Shown: positions 45,537-54,730, counted from the first letter of the stretch. The stretch is DNA of 64,000 nt from Motilibacter rhizosphaerae (GCF_004216915.1 NZ_SGXD01000001.1:310001-374000), one strand, 5' to 3'. Notes: generated by a model from the sequence alone, not told the origin. Numbers and translations: made by a program.

Positions 45537-46274
45537 CTAGCTGCCCTGGCCCATGCTCCACTGCGCCCACAGCGTCGTGCGCAGCCGGCGCGGCTGCTCG
45601 AGCGCGGTGACGATCTGGAAGGCGACGTCCTCGGGACGGAGGTACGCCGCGAGCGCCGGGTCGCCCTCGGTGCGCCCGGCCCCGATCGCGAACTCCGTCT
45701 CGACGCCCGCCGGGCAGATCGCGGAGACGCGGATGCCGTCCTCGCGCAGCTCGCGGTCGAGCGAGCCGGCCAGCCCGACCTGGGCGAACTTGGTGCCGGC
45801 GTAGACCGCCTCGTCCGCACCGCCGCGCAGGCCCGCGACGCTGCTCACGATGACGACGTCGCCGCCGTCGCCCTGGCGGCGGAAGTGCGGGACCGCGGCG
45901 CGGACCGACCACACCGTGCCGGAGAAGTTGACCTCGATCATCCGGGTGAGGTCGTCGTCGCTCGAGTCCTCGATGCCGCCGTACATCCCGATGCCGGCGT
46001 TGGCGACGATCGAGTCGATCCGGCCGAAGCGGTCGACGGCGGCCTGGACGAAGGCGCGGTTCTGCTCGGGGTCGCGCACCTCGAGGCTGACGGCCAGCGC
46101 GCGGTCGGCGCCGATCTCCTCGACGAGCGCGTCCAGCCGCTCGGTGCGCCGGGCGCCGAGCACGACGTTCGCGCCGGCCTCCCCGAGCAGGCGGGCGGCG
46201 GCGGCGCCGATCCCGGCACTGGCGCCGGTGACGGCGACGACGGTCCCGGCCAGGCTGCGCTTCTCCGCGGGCAT
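45537..46274 (-). CDS. SDR-family oxidoreductase
   Basis: A 245-aa classical short-chain dehydrogenase: TGASAGIG cofactor loop, NAGIGMYG, and catalytic Ser-Tyr-Lys as VSSVAG...YAGTKFA. The C-terminal region EDVAFQIVTALEQPRRLRTTLW matches the YdfG-like clade acting on 3-hydroxy acids or small alcohols. ATG 46274 has GAGGAGG upstream. Monocistronic, preceded by a GGAGAGCGCTCCC palindrome. Confidence 0.85.
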   Translation of the reverse strand: MPAEKRSLAGTVVAVTGASAGIGAAAARLLGEAGANVVLGARRTERLDALVEEIGADRALAVSLEVRDPEQNRAFVQAAVDRFGRIDSIVANAGIGMYGGIEDSSDDDLTRMIEVNFSGTVWSVRAAVPHFRRQGDGGDVVIVSSVAGLRGGADEAVYAGTKFAQVGLAGSLDRELREDGIRVSAICPAGVETEFAIGAGRTEGDPALAAYLRPEDVAFQIVTALEQPRRLRTTLWAQWSMGQGS

Positions 46275-46315
46275 GTGGTCCTCCTCGACGAGCTGCACGG
46301 TCGGCACAGCGTACG

Positions 46316-46327
46316 GAGAGCGCTCCC
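46316..46327. promoter_or_regulatory. Near-palindrome GAGAGCGCTCCC upstream of the SDR gene
   Basis: It shares the GAGAGCGCT core with the palindrome upstream of the FtsX operon and is close to the CebR-type GGGAGCGCTCCC operator. It lies 42-53 nt before the SDR start codon. A LacI-family site is possible. Confidence 0.3.
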
Positions 46328-46338
46328 GCTCCCCGGAC

Positions 46339-46439
46339 GGGGGCACCCGCCGCCGCTCGGGGGTGCCCGCTGCGCCCTCCCCCTCCGTGAACAGGGGCAC
46401 CCAGTGGCGCTCGGGGTGCCACTGGGTGCCCCCGTTCAC
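46339..46439. repeat. Two tandem GGGGCACCC hairpin units
   Basis: Unit A (46339-46370) has arms GGGCACCC/GGGTGCCC. Unit B (46387-46439) has a 22-bp stem (46387-46408 with 46418-46439, one mismatch) and a 9-nt loop. Both contain GGGGCACCC...CGCTCGGGG, so they are related copies. They fill the gap between the SDR and the divergent protease gene. Confidence 0.75.
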
Positions 46440-46515
46440 ATCCGCGGGCGCCGCCCACAGGCTGCGCTCAGGTACGCCGCGCATGCTGGACCCGGGCATA
46501 TCGGGAGGACGGGCA

Positions 46516-47523
46516 GTGGCAGGGATGATCCGCGCACGACGAGCAGGGTCCGCGGCCGTGGCGACGGCGGTGCTCGCCGTGCTGGTGCCGGCGGGCAGCG
46601 CGGGGGCGGCGACGCAGACCGTGCGCACGGCGGCGGCCGCGGTCCGGCCCGCCGTCGTCGACATCACGACCACGCTCGCCGGCGGCCAGGGCAGCGCCGC
46701 GGGCACCGGCATGGTGCTGAGCTCGTCCGGGCTGGTGCTGACCAACAACCATGTCATCGAGGGCGCGGCGACGATCAAGGCGCGCGACGTCGGCAACGGG
46801 CGGACCTACACCGCGACCGTCGTCGGCTACGACCGCACCGACGACGTGGCGGTGCTGCGGCTCACCGGCGCGAGCGGGCTGCGCACCATGCGGTTCTCCC
46901 GCACACCCGCGCGCCTCGGTCAGACCGTCGTCGCCGTGGGCAACGCGTACGGCCGGGGCGGGACCCCCGTCGCGGTCTCCGGCCGGGTCACCGCGCTGGG
47001 CCGCACCATCACCGCGAGCGACGAGGGGGTCGAGGAGGTGCTGCGCGGGGTCGTGCAGACCGACGCCGCGATCGTCCCCGGCGACTCGGGCGGCCCCCTC
47101 GTCAACCTCGCCGGGCAGGTGCTGGGCATGGACACCGCCGGCGGCAAGGGCCCCTCGGGCTCCGCGGGTTTCGCGGTCCCGATCGCGCGGGCCATGCTGA
47201 TCGAGGCGCAGATCGTCGCGGGCCGCTCGTCCGCCACCGTGCACGTCGGCCCGAGCGCGATGCTCGGCATCGGTGTGGTCGACGGCCGCCGGTCGGGCGC
47301 GCTCGTCCAGCAGGTCACCAAGGGCGGACCTGCTGCTGCTGCGGGCATCTCCGTCGGTGACACCGTCACGTGGGTCGCCGGCCACGCGGTCTCCGGCGTC
47401 GGCGCACTGGGGCGCATCATGTCCACGTTGTCGCCCGGGACGTCCGTGTCGGTGCGCTGGGTGGATGCCCACGGCAGCAGTCACTCCGCCCGTGCGACGC
47501 TCGCGGTGGGGGCTCCGCAGTAG
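46516..47523 (+). CDS. Secreted S1C (DegP/HtrA-type) serine protease with PDZ domain
   Basis: A 335-aa exported protease. A signal peptide (about residues 10-31) precedes a trypsin-like domain with catalytic His79 (TNNHVIEG), Asp110 (YDRTDDVAVL) and Ser191 (VPGDSGGPLV). A PDZ domain follows (LVQQVTKGGPAAAAGISVGD...). Such enzymes degrade or sense misfolded extracytoplasmic proteins. GTG 46516 is chosen for the GGGAGG site 7 nt upstream; ATG 46525 would also keep the signal peptide. Confidence 0.88.
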   Translation: MAGMIRARRAGSAAVATAVLAVLVPAGSAGAATQTVRTAAAAVRPAVVDITTTLAGGQGSAAGTGMVLSSSGLVLTNNHVIEGAATIKARDVGNGRTYTATVVGYDRTDDVAVLRLTGASGLRTMRFSRTPARLGQTVVAVGNAYGRGGTPVAVSGRVTALGRTITASDEGVEEVLRGVVQTDAAIVPGDSGGPLVNLAGQVLGMDTAGGKGPSGSAGFAVPIARAMLIEAQIVAGRSSATVHVGPSAMLGIGVVDGRRSGALVQQVTKGGPAAAAGISVGDTVTWVAGHAVSGVGALGRIMSTLSPGTSVSVRWVDAHGSSHSARATLAVGAPQ

Positions 47524-47620
47524 GTCGAGACCTCGGTCACAAAGCCTTCCCCGCTGGCTGCTCTGCTGCCACGGTGACCACGGCAGCGACGCCGGAGTCG
47601 CTGCGGGGAAGGGGTTCCAC

Positions 47621-48370
47621 GTGGTGCAGCGCGTCGCCGTCATCGGGGGCACCGGCCTGCTCGGCCGCCTCGTCGTGGCCGAGCTCGACCGACGGGGTAC
47701 GCCGGCCGTCCCGGTCTCCCGCGCGACCGGCGCGGACCTCCTGACGGGCCGCGGTCTCGATGCCGCGCTCGAGGGGTGCGACGCCGTGGTCGACGCCAGC
47801 AGCACCGGAGCGACGCGGAGGTCGAGCGCCGTGCGGTTCTTCGACACCGCCGCCGACCACCTGCTCGCAGCGGAGCAGCGCGCCGGCGTCGCGCACCACG
47901 TCCTCGTCACGATCGTGGGCGCCGACCGCGTCCCCTTCGGCTACTACCAGGGCAAGCAGCAGCAGGAGAGGCGCGCGCTCAGGGGGCCCGTACCGGCCAC
48001 CGTGCTGCGCACGACGCAGTGGCACGAGTTCGCCCAGCAGCTGCTGGACCGCACGCCCGGCCCGCTCGCCCTCGTGCCGCGGATGCGGGTGCAGCCCGTC
48101 GCCGCCGCGGAAGTCGCTGCACGCGTGGTGGATCTCCTCGAGGCGCGCCCTTCGGCCGAGGTGCCGGACCTCGCCGGGCCGGAGGTGCACGAGCTCCCCC
48201 ACCTGGCGCGCCGACTGCTCGCGACTCGTGGCAGCCGCCGCCGCGTCGTCCCGGTCCGACTGCCGGGCGCGGTCGGCCGCGGCTTCGCCGGCGGCGGCCT
48301 GCTGCCAGGGCCGGAGGCGGAGCTCGGACGCGCGACCTTCCAGGAGTGGCTGGCAGCGCGCGAGTCCTAG
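47621..48370 (+). CDS. Atypical SDR / NAD(P)H-binding protein
   Basis: A 249-aa NmrA-like protein: VAVIGGTGLLGRLVVAEL cofactor loop, a distinctive HHVLVTIVGADRVPFGYYQGK segment and the C-terminal FQEWLAARES. These proteins often act as redox sensors or small-molecule reductases (NAD(P)H-quinone or sugar). GTG 47621 with GGAAGGGG upstream. Convergent with the membrane-anchored gene, 9 nt between stops. Confidence 0.8.
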   Translation: MVQRVAVIGGTGLLGRLVVAELDRRGTPAVPVSRATGADLLTGRGLDAALEGCDAVVDASSTGATRRSSAVRFFDTAADHLLAAEQRAGVAHHVLVTIVGADRVPFGYYQGKQQQERRALRGPVPATVLRTTQWHEFAQQLLDRTPGPLALVPRMRVQPVAAAEVAARVVDLLEARPSAEVPDLAGPEVHELPHLARRLLATRGSRRRVVPVRLPGAVGRGFAGGGLLPGPEAELGRATFQEWLAARES

Positions 48371-48379
48371 GGGGAGCGC

Positions 48380-49453
48380 TCAGCGCGCGAGTGCCCCCGG
48401 GCAGGCGCGCGCGAGCAGCTGGAGGTAGGCCATCGTCACGCCGCCGTCGCCACCCAGCGGCGCCGGACCGGAGACCGGACCGTCACCGAGGCGGCCGAAC
48501 AGCTGCAGCGGCTCGGTCTGCAGCGAGGTGCCGGAGAGCTGAGCGCCCTTGCAGCTCGGGATGCTCAGCACGACGGTGACGGGCTCGCCGTCGGGGTTGC
48601 TGCCGAGCGTCGCGGGGAGCCCGCGCAGGACGCGTACCTCGAGCCAGGGCTGCGCAGGCTCGAGCTTCGTCACGGTCACCCGTGACCCCCCGTCGGTCCC
48701 GCCTTGCAGGCGCAGCACCATCTTCTGCGACCGGGGACCCTCCGGAGTGCTGACCCCGCTGCCGAACTCGTTGATGTAGGCCTGCGAGAACTCGTCCACG
48801 TCACAGGTCAGCGGCTGCAGGAGGGGCTCGAGCCCGGTCACGGCGAAGTCGTGCCACGGCTTGAGGACCAGCTCGTGCAGCGCCCCGTCGGGCGTGCGCG
48901 CCTGCACGTGCAGGGTTGCCGTCGCCCAGCTGTCGGCGGTCGGGTCGACGCTCGTCGGCCGGCCGTAGAGCGGGGTGCCCTGCCCGGTGCAGCCGCGGGT
49001 GACCCGGCCGTTGCCCGTCCAGCCCGCGTCCGGGTCGACGCGCTCCTCTGCCGAGGAGGTGAGCGGGATCGCCGCGGCTCCGGCCGGCACGACCGCCACT
49101 GACTCGAGCTGGACCGGCAGCGGGCCGCGGTTGTGCAGGGTCGCGGTCAGCGTCGCGTCGCGCGGGCTGTTGCCGAGGTCGGCGCGCACCTCGAGCACGC
49201 CGAGGTCGAGCACGCCCAGCCGGTCCCGGCGCTCGGCGCTGCTGTGCGCGGACGACGCGCCGTAGGCGGCGGTGCCGAGACCCGCGGCGAAGGCGAGGAC
49301 GACCGCCGCGGCCGTCCGCACCCGCCTCCCCCGCGGCGCGCCCTCGCGCGCAGGGCGCTCGCGGACCTCCGCCGGCTCAGGGTCGAGCGACTCGACCACC
49401 GGCCCAGCCGGGCTCCCCGCGGGCGTGCCGTCGAGGAGTTCCACGCCGTTCAC
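48380..49453 (-). CDS. Membrane-anchored protein of unknown function, coupled to bluB-cobT
   Basis: A 357-aa protein not assigned to a family. A Pro/Glu/Arg-rich cytoplasmic N-terminus (~45 residues) and one transmembrane helix (TAAAVVLAFAAGLGTAAYGA) precede an extracytoplasmic part with an Ig-like beta-rich pattern (LHNRGPLPVQLESVAVVPAG) and four or more cysteines (e.g. TRGCTGQ, LTCDVDE, PSCKGA, ARACPG) that could pair as disulfides. GTG 49453 overlaps the bluB-cobT stop, implying co-expression. The link to B12 is unclear. Confidence 0.7.
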   Translation of the reverse strand: MNGVELLDGTPAGSPAGPVVESLDPEPAEVRERPAREGAPRGRRVRTAAAVVLAFAAGLGTAAYGASSAHSSAERRDRLGVLDLGVLEVRADLGNSPRDATLTATLHNRGPLPVQLESVAVVPAGAAAIPLTSSAEERVDPDAGWTGNGRVTRGCTGQGTPLYGRPTSVDPTADSWATATLHVQARTPDGALHELVLKPWHDFAVTGLEPLLQPLTCDVDEFSQAYINEFGSGVSTPEGPRSQKMVLRLQGGTDGGSRVTVTKLEPAQPWLEVRVLRGLPATLGSNPDGEPVTVVLSIPSCKGAQLSGTSLQTEPLQLFGRLGDGPVSGPAPLGGDGGVTMAYLQLLARACPGALAR

Positions 49454-51156
49454 TGTAGGCGCGCGGACCCCGTCCGGGCAGTGCTGCGCCGGGCCCGGAG
49501 GGTGGTGACGAGCAGCTGCGCCCCGAGGCAGGCCCCGACGCCCTCGCCCGCGCGCAGGCGCAGGTCGAGCAGCGGCTCGAGCCCGAGCCGGGCGAGCACC
49601 GCGGCGTGGGCCTGCTCGCGGCTGCGCTGGCCGGCGACGAGCGCCGCGGCGACGGCTGGCTCGTCCTCGACGGCCAGCAGGGCGGCCACCCCGGTCGCGA
49701 GGCCGTCGAGCACGACGAGGCCCCCGGCCCCCGCGGCGCCCGTCACCACGCCGCAGAGCAGGGCGATCTCGGGGCCGCCGAGCGCGGCGAGCAGGCCGCG
49801 GGTCCCGGCCGCCGGACGGGACGCGTACCGGTCGAGGGCCGTGGCGACGACCTCGCGCTTGCGCTCGACGATCCCCGTGTCCGACCCCGAGCCCTGGCCC
49901 ACCGCCTGCTCCGGGGGGAGGCCGAGCAGCGCCGCCGCCAGCGCCGCCGCGGGGGTCGTGTTGCCGATGCCGACCTCGCCGAGCGCGACGAGTCCCAGCC
50001 CGGCGAGGCGCGCTCCGAGCTCGCGCCCGTGCGCGAGCAGCCGGTCGACCTCGTCCGGCTCCAGCGGGTCGCTGCTGAGCAGGTCGCCGGTGGCCGTACC
50101 CGCGTCGACGACCTCCACGGACAGGCCCGCCGCGCGCGCAGTGGCCGGTCCGAGCGCCACGCCCTCGCGGGCTGCGGCGAGCACGTCGTCCCCCACCTGC
50201 GGCTCGTACGCGGTGACGCCCAGCGCCGCCACCGGGTGCCGTCCCACGGCGAGGAGCAGCGTGCCGCTCGGCCCGTCCTGCGGCGGTGCCCAGCCGAGCG
50301 CCGTCGCCCGGTCGGCCGCCCGCTCGAGGACCCCGAGCGCGCCGGGCGCCGCCAGCAGGTCGTCCGCGGAGTCCCGCGCCGCCACGACCGCCTCCTGGTC
50401 CGGCGCGCGGAGGCGCGACCGGGGTGCGGCGGGAGCGTCCCCGCCGGGCCAGCGTCCGCGGACGACGACGTCGGACAGCGGCAGTCGCGCCGACCAGGCG
50501 GCGCGCTCGAGCCCGGGGGCGGGCGGCCGCTCGTCCGGCCAGCCGAGGCAGAGCCACCCGAGCGTCACCACGCCCTCGGGCAGCCCCACGAGCCCGGCCA
50601 GGTCGTGCGGCCCGAACAGCGTCACCCAGCCGAGGCCCAGCCCCTCGGCCCGGGCCGCGAGCCAGAGGTTCTCGATCGCGCAGGCGCACGACCAGAGGTC
50701 GGCGTCGGGGAAGGTCGCGCGGCCGAGCACGCCGGCCGCCGGCGCGCGGCGGTCGCAGGCCACGACCACGCCGAGCGGCGCCTCGCGCACCCCCTCGAGC
50801 TGCAGGTCCAGCAGCCGCCGCCCGGACTCCTCGTCGAGCTGCGCGGCCTGCGCCAGCCGCTCGCGGTCGGCCAGCACCGCGGCCCGCTCGCGCACGGCCG
50901 GGTCGTCGACGACGACGAAGCGCCAGGGCTGCGAGTGGCCCACCGAGGGGGCGGCGTGCCCGGCGGCGAGGACCCGCTCCAGCACCTCGTCCGGCACCGG
51001 GTCCGGCCGGAAGCGCCGCACGTCGCGCCGGGCGCCGAGCACCGCGTAGAACGCCGCCCGCTGCTCGTCGGGGAACCGCCAGCCCGCCGGGTCGGCCGCC
51101 CGCTCCCGCGCGCTGGTCGCATCCCCCACGAGGGGTACGGGCCGGGACCAGGTCAC
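49450..51156 (-). CDS. cobT: Fused BluB-CobT: DMB synthase and NaMN:DMB phosphoribosyltransferase
   Basis: A 568-aa two-domain enzyme for the lower ligand of cobalamin. Residues ~25-215 are BluB-like nitroreductase fold (FYAVLGARRDVRRFRPDPVP, SVGHSQPWRFV), which makes 5,6-dimethylbenzimidazole from FMN. Residues ~235-568 are CobT (ALGEVGIGNTTPAAA, GQGSGSD, HAAVLARLGLEPLLDLRL, catalytic Glu in RAGEGVGA), which attaches it to nicotinate mononucleotide. The CobT KPPG loop is weak (AAPGALG). GTG 51156 is chosen; GTG 51210 would add 18 residues. No B12 riboswitch was seen upstream. Confidence 0.85.
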   Translation of the reverse strand: MTWSRPVPLVGDATSARERAADPAGWRFPDEQRAAFYAVLGARRDVRRFRPDPVPDEVLERVLAAGHAAPSVGHSQPWRFVVVDDPAVRERAAVLADRERLAQAAQLDEESGRRLLDLQLEGVREAPLGVVVACDRRAPAAGVLGRATFPDADLWSCACAIENLWLAARAEGLGLGWVTLFGPHDLAGLVGLPEGVVTLGWLCLGWPDERPPAPGLERAAWSARLPLSDVVVRGRWPGGDAPAAPRSRLRAPDQEAVVAARDSADDLLAAPGALGVLERAADRATALGWAPPQDGPSGTLLLAVGRHPVAALGVTAYEPQVGDDVLAAAREGVALGPATARAAGLSVEVVDAGTATGDLLSSDPLEPDEVDRLLAHGRELGARLAGLGLVALGEVGIGNTTPAAALAAALLGLPPEQAVGQGSGSDTGIVERKREVVATALDRYASRPAAGTRGLLAALGGPEIALLCGVVTGAAGAGGLVVLDGLATGVAALLAVEDEPAVAAALVAGQRSREQAHAAVLARLGLEPLLDLRLRAGEGVGACLGAQLLVTTLRARRSTARTGSARLQ

Positions 51157-51269
51157 CGCGCCACAGTAGGCGCCGCCGCCCACCCGCGGACGGGGTGCCG
51201 GTTCGGGCACGATGGGCCCTGACGTGCCGGGGTGCGACGGAGCACCGGCGGCGAGCGAGGGGGAGCGTC

Positions 51270-52142
51270 ATGCCGGTGGGGGCGGTCGGGGTGGGCGAGG
51301 GCGTGTTCCGCGAGCTGGTCGAGACGGCCCCGATGGCGGTCGCCGTGCACGTCGACGGCCGCGTCGTCTACGCGAACCGCGCGGCGGAGGACTCCCTGGG
51401 CGTGCCGCAGGGCGGCGCTGTGGGCCTGGCGGTCCTCGACCTCGTGCACCCCGACCACCGGGCGGTCGTGCTGCACCGCACCGCCACCCTGCTCGCCGGC
51501 CAGCCGCTGCCCGGCTCGGTCGAGATCGCCCTCGTCCGGCCCGACGGCCAGGTGATCCAGATCGAGGCGGTCTCCTCGACCGTCGAGGTCGACGGCGTCC
51601 TCGGCATCGCGGTCATGGCGTGCGACGTCACCGAGCGCGCCCGCCGCGAGGCCCACCTCGCGCACCTCGCCACGCACGACGGCCTCACCGGGCTGCCCAA
51701 CCGCCTCCTGCTGCTCGACCGGCTGGAGCAGGCCCTCGGACGCACCGGCCGCGGCGGGTCCGCGGTCCTCGTGCTCTTCGTCGACCTCGACGGCTTCAAG
51801 CAGGTCAACGACGTGCACGGGCACGCGGTCGGCGACGCGCTGCTGCGGGCGGTGGCGGCGCGGCTGCGCGCCAGCGTGCGCGGCATGGACACCGTGGCCC
51901 GGCTGTCCGGGGACGAGTTCGTCGTCGTCGCCGAGCTCGAGAGCGTCGAGCTCGCGGCGCCGCTGCGCGCGAGGCTGGACGAGGAGCTCACCCGCGCGTA
52001 CGACGTCGACGGGATCGCGGTCCGCGTCGGCGCGAGCATCGGCGAGCACCTGCTCGAGGCGCCGGTCGACGCCGAGCAGGCCCTGGTCGAGGCCGACCGC
52101 CGGATGTACGCCGCGAAGCACGGCGCCGAGCCCGCCGCCTGA
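51270..52142 (+). CDS. PAS-GGDEF diguanylate cyclase
   Basis: A 290-aa soluble signalling protein. PAS domain (about 10-120, FRELVETAPMAVAVHVDGRVVYAN) and GGDEF domain (about 130-285) starting THDGLTGLPNR, with active-site variant SGDEF and an inhibitory I-site RxxD (RGMD) five residues before it. SGDEF variants are often active, so it probably makes c-di-GMP under control of a small ligand or redox cue. ATG 51270 follows GGGGGAG. Divergent from bluB-cobT. Confidence 0.88.
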   Translation: MPVGAVGVGEGVFRELVETAPMAVAVHVDGRVVYANRAAEDSLGVPQGGAVGLAVLDLVHPDHRAVVLHRTATLLAGQPLPGSVEIALVRPDGQVIQIEAVSSTVEVDGVLGIAVMACDVTERARREAHLAHLATHDGLTGLPNRLLLLDRLEQALGRTGRGGSAVLVLFVDLDGFKQVNDVHGHAVGDALLRAVAARLRASVRGMDTVARLSGDEFVVVAELESVELAAPLRARLDEELTRAYDVDGIAVRVGASIGEHLLEAPVDAEQALVEADRRMYAAKHGAEPAA

Positions 52143-52228
52143 CCGCCCGCCGCAGCGCGTCCCCGGCTGGCCCGCTGCGTGGCACGATGCATCCCCGCTC
52201 CCGCCGCACCCCTCGTGGAGGACGTCCC

Positions 52229-53266
52229 GTGGCCACCACCCGCTCCCACCGCGCCCGCGCCTGGGCCGCCCCCCTGGCGGCCGCGCTGGCCCTCACGGGC
52301 CTCGCCCTCCCGGTGCGCAGCGCCTCCGCCGACACGGCCACGATCCGGAGCGTCCGGGTCCTGGAGATGTCGAGGAGCGACGACCTGGAGCCGGGTGACA
52401 TCAAGCTCACGCTGGCCGCGGACACCGTCGACCCCGGCTCCGACATCACCGGCTTCGTGCAGCAGGGGACCACCCCACCTGCCTGGGGCCAGGGCACGAA
52501 GGCCGACGGCGGGGGCTACGCGTTCATCTCCTGGAAGTCGCTCCAGCCGGGTCGGGCGTGGGCGTTCAGCGTCTGGGCCACGGACTCCAGCGGGCAGCCC
52601 GTCGGCGGCCCGTCGACGCTCGTGCTCGGAGCGACCCACCTCGCCAGCGGGCTCCACGTGGTCCCCGTCAGGAGCAAGGGGCGCCACCAGCAGATCCGGA
52701 TCAGCGGCACCGTGGTGGACGCGAGCGGGGCGCCGGTCGCGGGCTACCACGTCGAGGTCACGCCGACCTACGGCGGCCAGCCCGGCACCGTGCTGCTCAC
52801 GGACGGCACCGGCGGCTTCTCGACGGTACGGACGACGAGCACCGGCGAGAGCTGGACGGCGCAGGTGCCGCGGATCGAGACCGGGGACTTCCGCGACCAG
52901 GACGCCGTCCTCGGCACTCCCGCCGACCTCACGCACATCCCTCCTGCCTACCCCGTGTGGACGCCGCGGGTCGCCCCGACGTTCTCGGAGGTCGACGGCA
53001 GCGACCTCGTCGGGCACCCGGGGAGGCGGGCGCACCTCGCGGTCACCACGGCTCCGCTGCTGCCGCGCGACACCGCCACGATCTACGCCCCGGCGGGCCG
53101 TGGGTGGAAGCGGCTGGAGACCGCGCACGTCGACCGGTCGGGGGTCCTGCGCTTCTCCGTGGTCCCGCACGGGCCGCTGAAGAAGGCCGAGTGCTTCCGC
53201 ATCGTCACGCGGGCGACCTCGACCGCGCTCGCCGGCGACGGGCGGGCCTGCCTGCTGCTGCTCTGA
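52229..53266 (+). CDS. Secreted protein with Ig-like/beta-rich repeats
   Basis: A 345-aa exported protein of unknown function. A signal peptide (AAPLAAALALTGLALPVRSASA) precedes beta-rich segments: a carboxypeptidase-regulatory-like part (ISGTVVDASGAPVAGYHVEVTP) near 155-180 and a C-terminal SH3/Ig-like part ending ALAGDGRACLLLL. No catalytic residues stand out. GTG 52229 with GGAGG 7 nt upstream. It is flanked by two GGDEF genes, so it may be a surface factor of the same c-di-GMP programme. Confidence 0.65.
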   Translation: MATTRSHRARAWAAPLAAALALTGLALPVRSASADTATIRSVRVLEMSRSDDLEPGDIKLTLAADTVDPGSDITGFVQQGTTPPAWGQGTKADGGGYAFISWKSLQPGRAWAFSVWATDSSGQPVGGPSTLVLGATHLASGLHVVPVRSKGRHQQIRISGTVVDASGAPVAGYHVEVTPTYGGQPGTVLLTDGTGGFSTVRTTSTGESWTAQVPRIETGDFRDQDAVLGTPADLTHIPPAYPVWTPRVAPTFSEVDGSDLVGHPGRRAHLAVTTAPLLPRDTATIYAPAGRGWKRLETAHVDRSGVLRFSVVPHGPLKKAECFRIVTRATSTALAGDGRACLLLL

Positions 53267-53273
53267 GCCGCGC

Positions 53274-54692
53274 TCACCGCGCCGCGCCGACGGCCACGCG
53301 GTAGCGGTCGCGGCCGGCCTCCTTGGCGTCGTAGAGCGCCCGGTCCGCGGCCGCGACCGTGCGCCGCGGCTCCGCGCCCCCGGCGTGCACCGCGACGCCG
53401 GCGGAGAACGTCGCCAGCGGGTCCGTCGCGCGCCACGCCGCGCGGAGCGCCGCGAGCAGGTCCTCGGCCGCCGCTGCCGTGCCACGCCCGGGGAGGACGA
53501 GGGCGAACTCCTCCCCGCCGTACCGCACGACCTCGTCGCCCGGGCGCACGAGCCGCCGCAGGACGTCGGCGAACGCCTGCAGCACGACGTCCCCCGCGGC
53601 GTGGCCGTGGACGTCGTTGACGCGCTTGAAGTGGTCGAGGTCGCAGAGCACGACGAGGTCACCCTCCGCCAGGGCCGCGAGCCGCTCGTCGAGCACGGCG
53701 CGGTTGCCGAGCCCGGTCAGCGGGTCCGTACGCGCCTGCTGGGCGAGCTCCTCGAGCGCCCGGACGCGGACGAGCGCCCGGCCGACCTCGATGGCCAGCA
53801 GGTCGAGCGCGCGGAGGGCGCTGCGGCCGGCCACCCAGCCCGCGGGCCCGACGACGACGAGCGCCCCGAGGACGGCCCCGTCCTCCCCGGGCACCGGGAC
53901 GGCGAGCGCGTACGTGGAGTCGGCGAGCTCGCGCGAGGTCCGCTTGCCAGCGGCCACGGCCTCCGCGGCGAGCGGCGACCACCCCCTCGGGAGCGACGGG
54001 GCCTGAGGGAGGGGCACGAGGAGCAGCGCCCCCGACTCGGCGCGGGCCAGCCGGGCGGCCGCGCTGCGGGTGACGGCGAGCACCTCCTCCACGGAGTCCG
54101 CCTGCCCGAGCCGGCTGACGACGCCGAGCAGCTCGCGGGTCGCCTCCAGCGTGCGCACCTCGTTGCGCCGGGAGAGGGCGAGCATCTCGCCGGCGGCCGT
54201 CCCGAGGGTGGTGATCGTGACGAGGTACGGCGCGAAGCGCACCGGCTGCGCCCCCAGCAGCGTGAGGCTCGACAGCGACACCACGACCGGCCACTGGAGC
54301 AGCGAGGTGCCGGGCCGGAAGACCGACCCCATGAAGATCGTCAGCATCGGGAGGAACAGCGCGTAGAAGTCGAGCGCCCCGTCGACGTAGCCGCCGAGGA
54401 GCAGGATCATCCCCAGCGCCGCGGCCGGGACCGCCAGCAGCGCCGTGCGCGGCCACCGCTCCCAGGGCAGCGCGCCGCAGAGCAGGCCGGTCCCGACGGA
54501 GAGCAGCACGCACGTGACGCCGACGGGTCGGCTCAGGTCAGGCGGCATCCACGGCAGCAGGATCCCGCCGAGCAGGCCGGAGGAGACGAACAGCACGCGG
54601 GCGAGGCGCCCCGCACGCCGGCGCTCGTCCTCGTCGTCGGGGGACGCGGCAGCCCGGCGCAGCAGCGCGAGGACGCGGGAGCCGCTGAGCAC
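53274..54692 (-). CDS. Membrane GAF-GGDEF diguanylate cyclase
   Basis: A 472-aa protein: an N-terminal membrane sensor of about five to six helices (residues ~30-165), a GAF domain (about 195-310) and a C-terminal GGDEF domain with THD-like RTDPLTGLGNR, an intact active site GGEEF and an I-site RxxD (RPGD) five residues before it. It should make c-di-GMP. GTG 54692 is the first plausible start, but the GGAGG site is only one nucleotide away, so the true start may differ. Convergent with the secreted-protein gene. Confidence 0.85.
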   Translation of the reverse strand: MLSGSRVLALLRRAAASPDDEDERRRAGRLARVLFVSSGLLGGILLPWMPPDLSRPVGVTCVLLSVGTGLLCGALPWERWPRTALLAVPAAALGMILLLGGYVDGALDFYALFLPMLTIFMGSVFRPGTSLLQWPVVVSLSSLTLLGAQPVRFAPYLVTITTLGTAAGEMLALSRRNEVRTLEATRELLGVVSRLGQADSVEEVLAVTRSAAARLARAESGALLLVPLPQAPSLPRGWSPLAAEAVAAGKRTSRELADSTYALAVPVPGEDGAVLGALVVVGPAGWVAGRSALRALDLLAIEVGRALVRVRALEELAQQARTDPLTGLGNRAVLDERLAALAEGDLVVLCDLDHFKRVNDVHGHAAGDVVLQAFADVLRRLVRPGDEVVRYGGEEFALVLPGRGTAAAAEDLLAALRAAWRATDPLATFSAGVAVHAGGAEPRRTVAAADRALYDAKEAGRDRYRVAVGAAR

Positions 54693-54730
54693 GCCTCCCT
54701 GTCGGCGCGGACGCGGCGCGGCTGAGCGAG

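Noticed and set aside
46283-46796. Longer N-terminal extension of the SDR at 45537-46274
   Set aside because: The extension translates the GGGGCACCC repeats and lacks a ribosome-binding site; ATG 46274 follows GAGGAGG and starts the conserved fold.
51157-51269. A B12 riboswitch upstream of bluB-cobT
   Set aside because: The gap is only about 110 bp and no B12-box-like conserved core could be found.
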